Shown here: one piece after another, positions 51,156 to 60,600 of the stretch
Layout of the letters: each line of letters begins with the position of its first letter
Numbering within the stretch: the first letter of the stretch is position 1
Source of the DNA: Aeromicrobium massiliense JC14
Lineage (GTDB): Bacteria > Actinomycetota > Actinomycetes > Propionibacteriales > Nocardioidaceae
DNA length: 64,000 nt
Direction: 5' to 3'
Assembly: GCF_000312105.1 (NCBI RefSeq)
Contig: NZ_HE978636.1
Span: 816,841 to 880,840, forward strand
Notes under the pieces: model-generated
Told to the model about the DNA's origin: nothing
Databases searched by the model: none
What the model saw: the letters and a program-made list of their open reading frames with translations, nothing else
Translations under genes and position numbers: made by a program

Positions 51156-52036
51156 GCCACGTCCTCGTCATCGGGGACGTCCGCGACGACATCAGCGTCG
51201 TGCAGGAGACACGCCTGCGGGCCGAGGACGACACCACCTCCAGCATCCGCACGCGTCCGGGCGGCTCGGCCGCCAACGTCGCGGCCTGGGTGGCGCACCT
51301 GGGCGTCGACGTCGCGTTCGTCGGCAAGGCCGGCGTCGACGGCGCGGCCAAGCACACCCGCTTCCTCGAGGCCCACGGCGTGCGCGCCCACATCGCCACC
51401 GCTCGGGACGCCATCACCGGCACCGCGGTCATCTCGGTCGACCCCGCGACCCGTATCGACTACGAGGACCGCGGCGCGAACGGCTTCCTGACGCTCGAGG
51501 ACGTGCCGGACCAGGTGTGGGACGACGTGGCCCACGTGCACCTGACCGGTCACTCGTTCTTCGACGAGCGCACGCGCCCGGTGGCGCAGGCGGTCGTGCA
51601 GCGGGCCCGCGAGGCGGGAGTGACGACGAGCGTCGACCCCGGCTGCCTGGTGCAGCTGCGTCAGGTCGGCGCGGACGTCTTCCTGGACTGGATCACGGGC
51701 GTCACGGTCGTCATGCCCGACCTGGACGAGGGGCGTGTGCTCGCCGGCAAGGACGACCCGCACGACGTCCTGGAGGTGCTCGGCCGCCGCGTCGGGCGCG
51801 TGATGCTGACGATGGGCGCCGACGGTGCGCTGTACGGCGGCCGCGGCCGTGAGACGTTCGCCGTCCCGGCGGCCACGTGCGACCCGATCGACGTCACCGG
51901 TGCCGGCGACGCGACCGTCGCGGGCTACCTCGCCGCCCGCGCGAACGGCGCGAGCGCAGAGGAGGCCCTCGTCGCTGCGATGGAGGCCGCGGCGGCCTGC
52001 ATCACCCGCGGCGGCGCCCGCCCCCACCTGGCCTAG
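51152..52036 (+). CDS. PfkB-family sugar/nucleoside kinase, 294 aa
   Basis: N-terminal signature RPGGSAANVAAWVAHLG, C-terminal DVTGAGDATVAGYLAA with the catalytic Asp, and an ATP site before it. Members phosphorylate sugars such as ribose, fructose or related compounds; substrate not assigned. Translation is probably coupled to a leaderless 23-codon ORF whose stop overlaps the ATG. Stop is 3 bp from the convergent lipoprotein gene. Confidence 0.87.
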   Translation: MSHVLVIGDVRDDISVVQETRLRAEDDTTSSIRTRPGGSAANVAAWVAHLGVDVAFVGKAGVDGAAKHTRFLEAHGVRAHIATARDAITGTAVISVDPATRIDYEDRGANGFLTLEDVPDQVWDDVAHVHLTGHSFFDERTRPVAQAVVQRAREAGVTTSVDPGCLVQLRQVGADVFLDWITGVTVVMPDLDEGRVLAGKDDPHDVLEVLGRRVGRVMLTMGADGALYGGRGRETFAVPAATCDPIDVTGAGDATVAGYLAARANGASAEEALVAAMEAAAACITRGGARPHLA

Positions 52037-52039
52037 CGG

Positions 52040-52618
52040 TCACGACTCTGCTTCGGCCTCGTCGAAGCCGGCGGCATCGAGGTCGTCCATGACGTCCGTG
52101 GCGACGGCGCGGAGCTTGTCGGCGTCGCCGGGCTCGGCGCCGCCGTCACGTTGCAGGCCCACGCGCATGGTCAGGTCGTCGTCGGACCAAATCGCGTAGA
52201 GCTCGGAGCCGGCGGCGTCGAAGGCGGTGTCCTGGCAGATACCTCCGGTCGCGTCCTCGATCCCGAGTGGCTGGGGCGTCGCGCACCCCTCGGACCAGCC
52301 GGCCACGGCCTCGGTCGGCGGCCGCCCGTCCGGCGTCCGGGTCACGGTGACCGTCAGCGCGGTGCCGACCGGCGTGGCCCAGCGACAGCCCAGCAGGTCG
52401 GACGCGCCGTTCAGCGTGGTGCTCGCGTCGGTGGGGTCGTTCACGGTGTCGCCCAGCACCTCGCGAACGGTGGCGTCGCCCACGAACCTGCAGGCAGCGG
52501 GGTCGGCCTGCTGCTCCGGCTCGTCCGCCTCGCCGGCGCACGACGCGAGAGCCGCGACCGCGGTGACGGCCCCGAGCATCCGCCGGGTCCGAAGATCACC
52601 CGTTCGCGAGGGCGTCAT
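52040..52618 (-). CDS. Lipoprotein, DUF3558-like, 192 aa (duplicate)
   Basis: Signal peptide with lipobox LASC. The mature part has the DUF3558 layout: AACRFVGDATVREVLG, then a GCRWATP strand with conserved Cys, CATPQPLG and GGICQDT. Four or more cysteines probably form two disulphides. It is nearly identical to the lipoprotein at 53180-53758 except at the signal peptide. DUF3558 lipoproteins are often found near type VII secretion genes. Last gene of the series; overlaps the middle lipoprotein by 23 bp. Confidence 0.82.
   Translation of the reverse strand: MTPSRTGDLRTRRMLGAVTAVAALASCAGEADEPEQQADPAACRFVGDATVREVLGDTVNDPTDASTTLNGASDLLGCRWATPVGTALTVTVTRTPDGRPPTEAVAGWSEGCATPQPLGIEDATGGICQDTAFDAAGSELYAIWSDDDLTMRVGLQRDGGAEPGDADKLRAVATDVMDDLDAAGFDEAEAES
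52041..52500 (-). repeat. Duplicated block, copy A of DUF3558 coding sequence
   Basis: Matches 53181-53640 at a constant offset of 1,140 bp with 16 differences by hand count (about 96.5% identity). Bases 52242-52468 are identical to 53382-53608 over 227 bp. Similarity falls off sharply in the signal-peptide region. Confidence 0.9.
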
Positions 52619-53183
52619 AGGTCGGGCGGTCAGCGTTCGTCCTGAGCCGTTCGGCGAGCGAGCTGAGCTTGGCGCGGTCGTCGGACCGGTTCGCCGCGTC
52701 CTCGCGGGTCAGGCGCAACGACATCGTCATGGACCCGTCCTCGTACACGCCCCACAGCCAGGTGCCACCCGCGTCTGCGCACGTGGTCGCGGTCAGGTCG
52801 TCGGCCTCGAACGGCTGAGGCTGTGCGCACCCCTTGCTCACCCTGGCGAGCTGCTCCGCCGGTGACAGCTGCTCCTCGACGGAGGGGACGAAGCCGATGG
52901 TGAGCGTGTCGCCGGAGGACCGTGCCTCCCACACACATCCCGCGAGGTCGTCGTCGCCGAGCATCGTGGCGGAGCTCTCGCGGCGGTCGACGTCCGGGCT
53001 GCCGAGTGCCCCGGCGGCCTGGCTCGTCGACAGGACGGTGCACGGCGAGGCCTTCTCGGGGGAGGGCTCGTCCTCGCCCGAACAGGCCGCGATCGTTCCC
53101 AGCATCAGGCCCGCGCACGCGAGCGCGAGCGCGAGGACCGATCGTCTCCTCGCGGCCGCGCGGCCGGCCGGACGCGCAGTCAC
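52596..53183 (-). CDS. Lipoprotein, DUF3558-like, 195 aa (middle, diverged)
   Basis: Signal peptide RRRSVLALALACAGLMLGTIAAC with lipobox IAAC. The mature part keeps the same layout as its neighbours (SPCTVLSTSQAAGALG, AGCVWEAR, KGCAQPQPFEADDLTATTCADAG) but is only distantly similar in sequence. GTG 53183 overlaps the upstream stop by 4 bp and its end overlaps the next start by 23 bp. Confidence 0.78.
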   Translation of the reverse strand: MTARPAGRAAARRRSVLALALACAGLMLGTIAACSGEDEPSPEKASPCTVLSTSQAAGALGSPDVDRRESSATMLGDDDLAGCVWEARSSGDTLTIGFVPSVEEQLSPAEQLARVSKGCAQPQPFEADDLTATTCADAGGTWLWGVYEDGSMTMSLRLTREDAANRSDDRAKLSSLAERLRTNADRPTYDALANG

Positions 53184-53758
53184 GACGCTGCTTCGGCCTC
53201 GTCGAAGCCGGCGGCATCGAGGTCGTCCATGACGTCCGTCGCGACGGCGCGGAGCTTGTCGGCGTCGCCGGGCTCGGCGCCGCCGTCGCGTTGCAGGCCC
53301 AACCGCATGGTCAGGTCGTCGTCGGACCACACCGCGTAGAGCTCCGAGCCGGCTGCGTCGAAGGCGGTGTCCTGGCAGATTCCTCCGGTCGCGTCCTCGA
53401 TCCCGAGTGGCTGGGGCGTCGCGCACCCCTCGGACCAGCCGGCCACGGCCTCGGTCGGCGGCCGCCCGTCCGGCGTCCGGGTCACGGTGACCGTCAGCGC
53501 GGTGCCGACCGGCGTGGCCCAGCGACAGCCCAGCAGGTCGGACGCGCCGTTCAGCGTGGTGCTCGCGTCGGTGGGGTCGTTCACGGTGTCGCCCAGCACC
53601 TCGCGAACAGTGGCCTCATCCACGAACCCGCAGGCGGCGGGCTCGGCACGTTCCTCGGGCTCGTCGGCGTCGCCGGAGCACGACGCCAGGAGCAGGACGG
53701 CCGCCAGGGCGGGGACTGCCACGGCTGCTCGGCGTCCTCGGTTCGGTCGGGGTCGCAC
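53180..53758 (-). CDS. Lipoprotein, DUF3558-like, 192 aa (duplicate)
   Basis: Signal peptide VAVPALAAVLLLASC with lipobox LASC; the mature protein is almost identical to that at 52040-52618. GTG 53758 lies 2 bp after the stop of the 867-residue ESX-locus protein, so it is in the same operon. Probably exposed on the outer face of the membrane and acting with the secretion system; exact role unknown. Confidence 0.8.
   Translation of the reverse strand: MRPRPNRGRRAAVAVPALAAVLLLASCSGDADEPEERAEPAACGFVDEATVREVLGDTVNDPTDASTTLNGASDLLGCRWATPVGTALTVTVTRTPDGRPPTEAVAGWSEGCATPQPLGIEDATGGICQDTAFDAAGSELYAVWSDDDLTMRLGLQRDGGAEPGDADKLRAVATDVMDDLDAAGFDEAEAAS
53181..53640 (-). repeat. Duplicated block, copy B of DUF3558 coding sequence
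   Basis: Partner of 52041-52500. The long identical tract (53382-53608) inside a more diverged block suggests gene conversion or a very recent duplication around the middle gene. Confidence 0.9.
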
Positions 53759-53760
53759 GA

Positions 53761-56364
53761 TCAGTCCGACCCGAACTGCGGGAAGTTCGAGCGGTAGGCG
53801 TCGATCTGGGTCTGGCCGTACACCGACGAGCCATGCTCGATGACCCACTGGTTGAACTGCGCCTGGACCTGCGGGTCGACCCCGCTGTCGGAGTCGCTCG
53901 CGTAGAGCGCCGGGTCCACGCGGCGTGTGCCGTCGGGGTCGGTGATGACGGCGTCCTTGGGCAGGCCGCCGGGGCCGCCGACGCTGATCAGGTCGTTGCG
54001 CAGCAGGTGGTCGTAGGTGCTGAACCGCAACGAGTGCGCGAGCTCGCTGTCGGCATCCTCGGCCCAGGCGTCCGTGACGCTGTCGGGCTGGCTGCTCAGC
54101 TGGTCGCCCAGGTACGACAGGCCCTCGGAGGTGATCGTCCCGGCGATCGCGTTCGCCGGCGTCGGGATGAAGCTCGTCGCGGCGCCGAAGGCCTTGCCGA
54201 GGGCCTCGCGTCCGGCCTGGTCGATGGCCTCGTCGGCCTTGCCGCCCTTGAAGCCCTGCTCGAGGATCGTGGCCATCGTGTTGCCACCGAAGGAGGACTC
54301 GCTGCCGAACACCTCCTGGAAGGACCGGGTGCCGCCGTGGCCGTCCGGGATGAGCGCGTTCTCCAGGTCGGCGACGGTGCGCGGCTTCGACCCGTCCGGC
54401 ATGACGGCCGAGTCCATCGCCTGACCGATCTGCTGGTCGTGGTGCGTGTAGGCCGCTGCCGCGACGTACTGCAGACCGGTCTTGTCGTCGCCCTCGCCGA
54501 GGCTGTTGAGGATGGCGTCCAGGTCGTCGTCCGACAGGGCCATGCCGGTCGGCTGTCCGTCGACCGCGTGGATGAAGCCGAGCCCGGCCGGGTCTCCCTC
54601 GCCGTTCGTGTTGGCGGCGCGGTTCACGTCCGGGATGTAGGAGGCCATCATCTCGCCGACGGAGTCGCGCATGCCGGTCGGGATTTGCCAGCCGTCGGTG
54701 CCGTCGACGTTCCAGAAGCTCTCGTTCTCGCCCACCGACTGGCCGATCATGAACGCCGACTGCCCGGCGAGCTGGGCGGCCGCCTGGCCGGAGGGCCCGT
54801 CGTTGCGCGAGTGCGTCGTCGCACCGGCGAGGGCCTCGCCGAAGCCGTCGCCGTCGTCGGCGGGCCACTCGCGCTGCATGAGCAGGTAGTGCAGGCGGTC
54901 GTTGACCTCGACGTCGTCGACGCCGTCCTTCGGGCTGTCGAACGTCGTGGTGCCGCCGTCGGAGAAGAACCGCTCGGCTGCGCCGGGCGTGTTCTCCATG
55001 CCGCCGAGCAGGTTGGCCAGGCCGTCGAAGCCCGACATGCCGACGGCGTTGCGGTCGTCGCCCTCGCCGCTGAGCCGCGGGTCGCGGATGTAGCCGTCGC
55101 CGAGCGCCTCGTTGGCCGGGCCCCAGACGGGGTCGCCGTCGTGGTCGCGCTCCCACTCGTAGACCTTGCTGGTGAGGTCGCCCAGGAAGCGGTCGTCGAA
55201 GCTGGTCTGCTCGCCGCCGTGGCGGATGAGCATCGTGAGTGCCGCCGCGTTCTCCGGGTTGCGCGTCGTGTCGGTGATCGCGCCGTACCAGCGGTCGACC
55301 AGGTCGGCCGGCGGCGCGTCGGCACCGGTCTGCTTGGTGTAGTTCGCGAACGACTCGCCCAGCTCGTCGAGCAGGCCGTCGTACATCTCGTTGTCGGCGA
55401 CGAAGTCCGGGTCGTTGGCGCTGCGCTGGCTGCCGCCGGCGCTGTAGATGCGGTCGCTCAGCGAACGGACCGTGTCGGCGATCTGGTTCGGCGAGACCCG
55501 CGAGAACAGCTTGCTGTTGTAGGCCGCGCTCGTGTTGAGCAGGGCCAGCAGGGCGACGGTGTCGGCGTCGACGTCGCGCGCGTCGTCGCTGGTCAGGTCG
55601 TCGGCCGTGTAGTCGGCGAGCTTCTCGGCCGTCTCCGGCGGGATGTGGTCGACCAGGTCCGGCGGGGCGTCCTGCACGTGCTCGCGGATGTAGTCGGCCT
55701 GCTCGGCCGGGTCCATGTCCTCGATGGTCTCCAGGAAGGCCTGCTGCTCGGCCTGGAGGCGCTCCTGATCGGTGAACTCGATGCCCGGGAACATCCGCTC
55801 GGCCGCGGCGATCGGGATCTGCCCGGCGGCGAACAGCTTGCGGACGTTCTGGTCGGTGGGGCCGTCGGCGAGCATCTGGGCGACGTTGTCGGCCTGGGTG
55901 TCGAGCTCCTCGAGCGCCGCCGCGTAGTCGGGCTTCAGGGAGGCCTCGATGCCGGCGCCGACCTCGGCGCTGCTGCGCTGCTCGTCCTCGGGGAGCTGGG
56001 CGTTGGCCTGCCCCTGGTAGCGCATCGCCGACGCCAGGTCGGTGCGGTAGCGCTGGTTGAGCTCGGCGACCTTGGTGTCGAAGGCGTCGACCGCCTCGGC
56101 GAAGAGCTTGATGCAGCCGCAGGCGTACTCGCCGTTCGCGGCCAGGGCGGCCGCGGTCTGGCGGGCCACCTGGGGGTTGAGGCTGGTGCCGAGGGTGATG
56201 TCGCCCTCGGTGTTCCCGACGACGCCCTGCTCGTCGAGCGCCAGGTCGTCGGCGATGTCGGCGATGATCGCGACCTGCGAGCGCGGCGACTCGGCCGCCG
56301 CCTCGATCTGGTCGCCGGTGACGTCGTAGTACTCGAACGGACCCTCGACGCGCGTGACGCTCAT
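53761..56364 (-). CDS. Large ESX-locus protein, 867 aa (DUF6571-like, candidate T7SS substrate)
   Basis: No signal peptide or clear membrane helix. The N-terminal ~120 residues look helical (RSQVAIIADIADDLALDEQG, LFAEAVDAFDTKVAELNQRYR). A long acidic alpha-helical body follows, with repeated short motifs such as NPENAAALTMLIRHGG and GMSGFDGLANLLGGMENTP. A glycine/alanine-rich helix pair lies near the C-terminus (GREALGKAFGAATSFIPTPANAIAGT). This layout resembles large actinobacterial T7SS-linked proteins of the DUF6571 type, from memory. The gene lies in the ESX operon between Esx-sized genes and lipoproteins. No toxin motif is evident. Confidence 0.65.
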   Translation of the reverse strand: MSVTRVEGPFEYYDVTGDQIEAAAESPRSQVAIIADIADDLALDEQGVVGNTEGDITLGTSLNPQVARQTAAALAANGEYACGCIKLFAEAVDAFDTKVAELNQRYRTDLASAMRYQGQANAQLPEDEQRSSAEVGAGIEASLKPDYAAALEELDTQADNVAQMLADGPTDQNVRKLFAAGQIPIAAAERMFPGIEFTDQERLQAEQQAFLETIEDMDPAEQADYIREHVQDAPPDLVDHIPPETAEKLADYTADDLTSDDARDVDADTVALLALLNTSAAYNSKLFSRVSPNQIADTVRSLSDRIYSAGGSQRSANDPDFVADNEMYDGLLDELGESFANYTKQTGADAPPADLVDRWYGAITDTTRNPENAAALTMLIRHGGEQTSFDDRFLGDLTSKVYEWERDHDGDPVWGPANEALGDGYIRDPRLSGEGDDRNAVGMSGFDGLANLLGGMENTPGAAERFFSDGGTTTFDSPKDGVDDVEVNDRLHYLLMQREWPADDGDGFGEALAGATTHSRNDGPSGQAAAQLAGQSAFMIGQSVGENESFWNVDGTDGWQIPTGMRDSVGEMMASYIPDVNRAANTNGEGDPAGLGFIHAVDGQPTGMALSDDDLDAILNSLGEGDDKTGLQYVAAAAYTHHDQQIGQAMDSAVMPDGSKPRTVADLENALIPDGHGGTRSFQEVFGSESSFGGNTMATILEQGFKGGKADEAIDQAGREALGKAFGAATSFIPTPANAIAGTITSEGLSYLGDQLSSQPDSVTDAWAEDADSELAHSLRFSTYDHLLRNDLISVGGPGGLPKDAVITDPDGTRRVDPALYASDSDSGVDPQVQAQFNQWVIEHGSSVYGQTQIDAYRSNFPQFGSD

Positions 56365-56468
56365 CTGTCTTCCCCCAGGTGTCGTGCTGCGTGGACGGGG
56401 CGCTGGCCCCGGCGGACGGCGAAGGGTGGCGGCCCCGGAGGACCGCCACCCGACGTCGTCGTGCGTGC

Positions 56469-56819
56469 CTAGACGGCGGCGCGGTTGATGCGAGCGCCGA
56501 CGCCCTGCGTCTGCGTCGCGGCGGTGCGGACGTCCTGCGCCGCGTCGTTGTCGCCGTCACGCGCGGTGACCGCGACGTGGGCGACGTTCGAGCCGCCGTC
56601 CTGGACGAGCGTGGGCAGCTGCGTCGAGCCGTCGAGCAGGAACGAGTCGAAGTACGTGGTCAGCGCCGACCGGATGCGCGCGTGCGTGACCGTGCCCTCG
56701 AGCTCGCCGAACCCGGACTTGATGCCCGAGCACGCGGTGCTGGCCGCACCCCCGCGGCCCGCCATGCGGGTGCCGGTGGAGTGCAGGCCCTCGACGTCGA
56801 CGCCGACCGTGTCGCCCAT
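56469..56819 (-). CDS. Esx-sized T7SS-locus protein, 116 aa, no WXG
   Basis: Mostly helical with a Gly-rich turn (GVDVEGLHSTGTRMAGRGGAASTACSGIKSGFGELEG). It is close to Esx/WXG100 length but has no Trp. Probably a small secreted or chaperone-like partner for the large protein encoded next. GAGG lies 8 nt upstream of the ATG. Function inferred from location only. Confidence 0.6.
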   Translation of the reverse strand: MGDTVGVDVEGLHSTGTRMAGRGGAASTACSGIKSGFGELEGTVTHARIRSALTTYFDSFLLDGSTQLPTLVQDGGSNVAHVAVTARDGDNDAAQDVRTAATQTQGVGARINRAAV

Positions 56820-56829
56820 GGACAGCGCC

Positions 56830-57135
56830 TCAGGACAGGGTGTTCATCGACCGGCTGGCCGCGCTGCGGACGTTGGTGATGAACTCGTCGGTGTTCTCGG
56901 AGGTGCGGCCGGTCAGGTTGGTGAGGTTCGTGTTGATGTCCTCGCCGTGACGGCTGGTGGCCGCGCGGGTGCCGGCGGCGACGTCGGAGCCGACGCCACC
57001 CTCCATCTGATTCATCAGGTGGGCCTGCTGGCGGTCGACCTCGTCGCCGGCGCTCTGCAGGCCGGCCATGTTGGTGCGGGTGTCGTCCACGTGCTGCTGG
57101 ACGGCGCCACGGTCGACGCGGATCTGGTCGCTCAT
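56830..57135 (-). CDS. Esx-like helical hairpin protein, 101 aa, no WXG
   Basis: Two helices flanking a Gly-rich turn (EGGVGSDVAAGT) as in WXG100 proteins, but the W-x-G motif is replaced. Starts MSDQIRVDRGAVQQHVDD and ends in a Ser-rich helix. Good GAGGGG site upstream of ATG 57135. It is probably a secreted heterodimer partner of one of the neighbouring small proteins. Confidence 0.65.
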   Translation of the reverse strand: MSDQIRVDRGAVQQHVDDTRTNMAGLQSAGDEVDRQQAHLMNQMEGGVGSDVAAGTRAATSRHGEDINTNLTNLTGRTSENTDEFITNVRSAASRSMNTLS

Positions 57136-57162
57136 GTGATGTCCCCTCGAGTGTGGTGGGCG

Positions 57163-57522
57163 TCAGGCCCGGTTGATCTTGCTGACGAGATCGGTGGCAC
57201 CGGTCTCGACGGTGCCGGCGACGGTCTTCTGGTCCTGCGCGCCGGTGTCCTCGTGCTGGGCGGTGCGGCGCACGAAGTCGGCGCCACCCGAGGCGTTGTT
57301 CGTGTGCATGAGGGCGCCGGCCGACAGGCTGTTGGCCGCGGCGGTGGAGCCGTTGCCCGCCTGGGTCGCGAACGCGCCCTTGTTCTGGCCGAGCAGGTCG
57401 CCGGTGGCGTTGTGCTGGCGAGCGGACAGACCCTGGGCGGCCTCGCCCTGGGTCGCGATGTTCTTGTTGGACTGGGCTGCGCCTTCATAGCCCTCGGTCA
57501 GAGACACGCGGTCTGCGGTCAT
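57163..57522 (-). CDS. Esx-sized T7SS-locus protein, 119 aa, no WXG
   Basis: Ala/Gln/Asn/Thr-rich helical protein without Trp; pattern LTEGYEGAAQSNKNIATQGEAAQG and NGSTAAANSLSAG. ATG 57522 with AGGGGG 9 nt upstream. It is the first small gene downstream of eccC and separated from it by 140 bp. Probably a substrate or partner of the ESX system. Confidence 0.62.
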   Translation of the reverse strand: MTADRVSLTEGYEGAAQSNKNIATQGEAAQGLSARQHNATGDLLGQNKGAFATQAGNGSTAAANSLSAGALMHTNNASGGADFVRRTAQHEDTGAQDQKTVAGTVETGATDLVSKINRA

Positions 57523-57662
57523 CAGTCCATACCCCCTGAGTCGGAACGCTGAGGTCCCCAGGATAGGCACAGGATGTGGGTTGCGACACCCCGAGAATCG
57601 CGCGACCCCGCGGGGAGCGCCCGCGGTCGCAGGCGCCTGAACGGTCTGGCCGATCGTGCGGA

Positions 57663-60600
57663 TCAGTCGTCCGGGTCGTCCACGCGGGCGGTCTGGACGA
57701 GCGAGGCGGCCCCGTCGCGGGTGACGTACATGGCCCGTCCGCGGGGGAGCCGCTGTGACGGCAGGCCGCCCACGAGACGGCCCTCCATCCGGTCGCCGGA
57801 GAACATGAAGCCGGGCGCGCTGAGGTCGATCAGGCGCTGGATCAGCGGCTCGAACACGGCGCGCGACATGCCGCCCGTGCGGCGGGCGACGACGAGGTGG
57901 AAGCCGAGGTCGCGGGCCTGGGCCAGCAGGTCGACGAACACGTTCAGCGGGTTGCCCTGCGACGTGGAGACGAGGTCGTAGTCGTCGACGAGGACGAACA
58001 CCTCCAGGCCCTGCCACCACGAGCGGTTGCGCAGCTGCTCGGACGTGACGTCCGGGCCGGGGACGCGCTGGCGGATGGCCGTGGCGATCTCGTTGGTCAG
58101 CCCGACCGCCTGGTCGTGGCCGGTGGCGTAGCCGAGCAGGTACTCCTCGGGCACGACATCGAGCAGCGAGCGGCGGTAGTCGAGCACCGCGATGCCGACC
58201 TCGTCGGGCGACCGGGTGCCGATGATGTTCTTGACCAGCAGCTTGAGCAGGTTCGACTTGCCGGTCTCGCCGTCGCCGTAGACCTGGAGGTGCGGGTCGG
58301 CGCCCCACAGGTTGATCTCGGCCGGGCCCAGGTTGAGCTCGGACAGGCCCACGAGCATGCCGGTGTCGCCGGCCTCGAGCGCCGGCATCTCGCTCCACGT
58401 GACCAGGCGGGGCAGCACCTCGACCTTGGTGACGCCCTCGGCGCCCCAGCGCTCGACCAGCGTGTCGATGAGGGACGTCTGCAGGGCGCTCTCGTCGAGC
58501 TCGGCGTCCGGGTCGGCCGGCACCTCGGCGGCGGGCAGCGCGGCCTGGAACAGCAGCGCGTTGCCCCGGGTGCCGGTGACGCCGCGACCGGGCACGTCCT
58601 TCGGGATCTGCTCCATGACCTTGCGGTCGAACTGCGAGTCGTAGGCGTCGTTCATGCGCAGCTCGACGTGCCCGCCCATCGACGCCTGCATGCGCATGCG
58701 CACCTGCATCGACTGGGTCACCGACACCACGACGTGCACGCCGAAGCTGGTGCCGCGGGCGGCGATGTCGGCGACCGCGTAGTCGAGGTCGTCGTACTCG
58801 TCGCGGAAGCTGCCCCAGCCGTCCACGACCAGGAAGACGTCGACCGGACCGCTGTCGGGCAGCTCGCCGGCGGCGCGCGCCCGGCGGAACGCCGCCATCG
58901 AGTCCAGGCCGTGCTCGCGCATGAGCGTCTCGCGCCGGTCGAGCAGCGTGCGGACGTCGTTGATGGTGCGCCGGATGCGCTCGGGGTCGACGCGGGTCGT
59001 CACCGTGGCGACGTGCGGCAGGCGGGCGAGCGCGCCGAGCGAGCCACCCCCGAAGTCGATGCAGTAGAACGCGACCTCGCGCGGCGAGTACCGGGACGCC
59101 ATCGACAGCAGCATCGTGCGCAGCAGCGTCGACTTGCCGGTCTGCGGGGCGCCGGCCACGACGAGGTTGGCCCCGGCGCCGGTGAAGTCCCAGCGCATGG
59201 GCTGCTGGTCCTGGTGCGACGGGTCGTCGACCAGGCCGAACGTCGCCACGCAGGACGTCGCGTCGGCCGTCGCCGCCAGGTCGGTGACGGCGCCGAGCGC
59301 CAGGCGCGAGGGCAGCGGCGGCAGCCACACCGGACGGGCCGGGGCCGCGCCACTGCCGGTGAGCTGCTCGGCGAGGACGTCCAGCACGCTGCGCGTGGCC
59401 TGTGCCGCGGCCTGCTCGTCGGCCATGCGCTGGCCGGCGGCGAGCTGCTCGGCCAGCCAGGCGCCGAGGCCGTTGGTCGACAGGTACGGCACGACGGGCA
59501 CGGCGGTGCGGGGACCGTCGGCCGGCGGCACGTAGGGCGATGAGACGAGCGCGGCCTTGAACCGCTCGAAGACCGTGGTGTCGACCTTGAGGTAGCCGGA
59601 GCCGGGCTCCGGGGGCAGGTGGTAGGCGTCCGGGACGCCGATCGCGTCGCGGCTCTCGCCCTCGGAGAAGGTGCGCAGGCTGATCCGGTACGACAGGTGC
59701 GACTCCAGGCCGCGGATCTTGCCCATCTCGAGCTTCTGCGTGGCCAGCAGCAGGTGGACGCCGATCGAGCGGCCGATGCGTCCGATCGCCACGAACAGCT
59801 CGGCGAAGTCGGGCTTGGCGGTGAGCAGCTCGGAGAACTCGTCGACGATGACCAGCAGGTGAGGCAGCGGCTCGAGCGGCTCACCCGCGTCGATGCGGTC
59901 CTGGTAGGCGGTGACGTTGGGCAGGTTGCCGGCCTGCTTGAGGATCTCCTGGCGGCGCTGCATCTCGCCGTAGAGCGCGTCGCGCATGCGGTCGACCAGC
60001 GTCAGGTCGTCCTGCAGGTTGGTGATCATGCCGGCCAGGTGCGGGATGCCCTCGAGCGGAGCGAACGTGGCGCCGCCCTTGAAGTCGACGAGCATGAGCG
60101 CGAGCCGGTCGGGTCCGTGGCCGAGCACCAGCGAGCTGACCAGGGTGCGCAGCATCTCGGACTTGCCCGAGCCGGTCGCGCCGACGACCAGGCCGTGCGG
60201 GCCCATGCCGCCGTGCGCGGACTCCTTCAGGTCGATCATCACGGCCTGGCCGTTGGCGCCGACGCCGACGGGGACGCGCAGCAGGTCGCGCAGCGGGCGG
60301 GCGCGCCAGCCGCGGCCGAGGTCGAGCCGGCCCGGGTCGTCCACGCCCAGGATCGCGGGCAGGCCGACCGTGTCGGTGAGGCCGGAGTCGTCCGAGAGGT
60401 CCTCGGCGGTCAGCCGGAGCGGGGCCATCGAGCGGGCCACGGCGACGGCCGTGCCCTCGGGGAGCAGGTCGATCGTGAACGGACGGTCCCACGACGCGAG
60501 CGTGGCCGACCCGTCCGCGGCGATCTCGAGCCGGTCGTCGACGGTGTCGGGCTCCTGCCGGGCGTGGTCGTGCAGCGACACGACGTGGACGCCGAGGGCG

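Noticed and set aside
53833..56472. An 879-residue plus-strand frame opposite the large ESX-locus protein
   Set aside because: It is the high-GC antisense shadow of the minus-strand gene, with repetitive Val/Arg/Gly/Leu composition and no ribosome site or recognisable domain.
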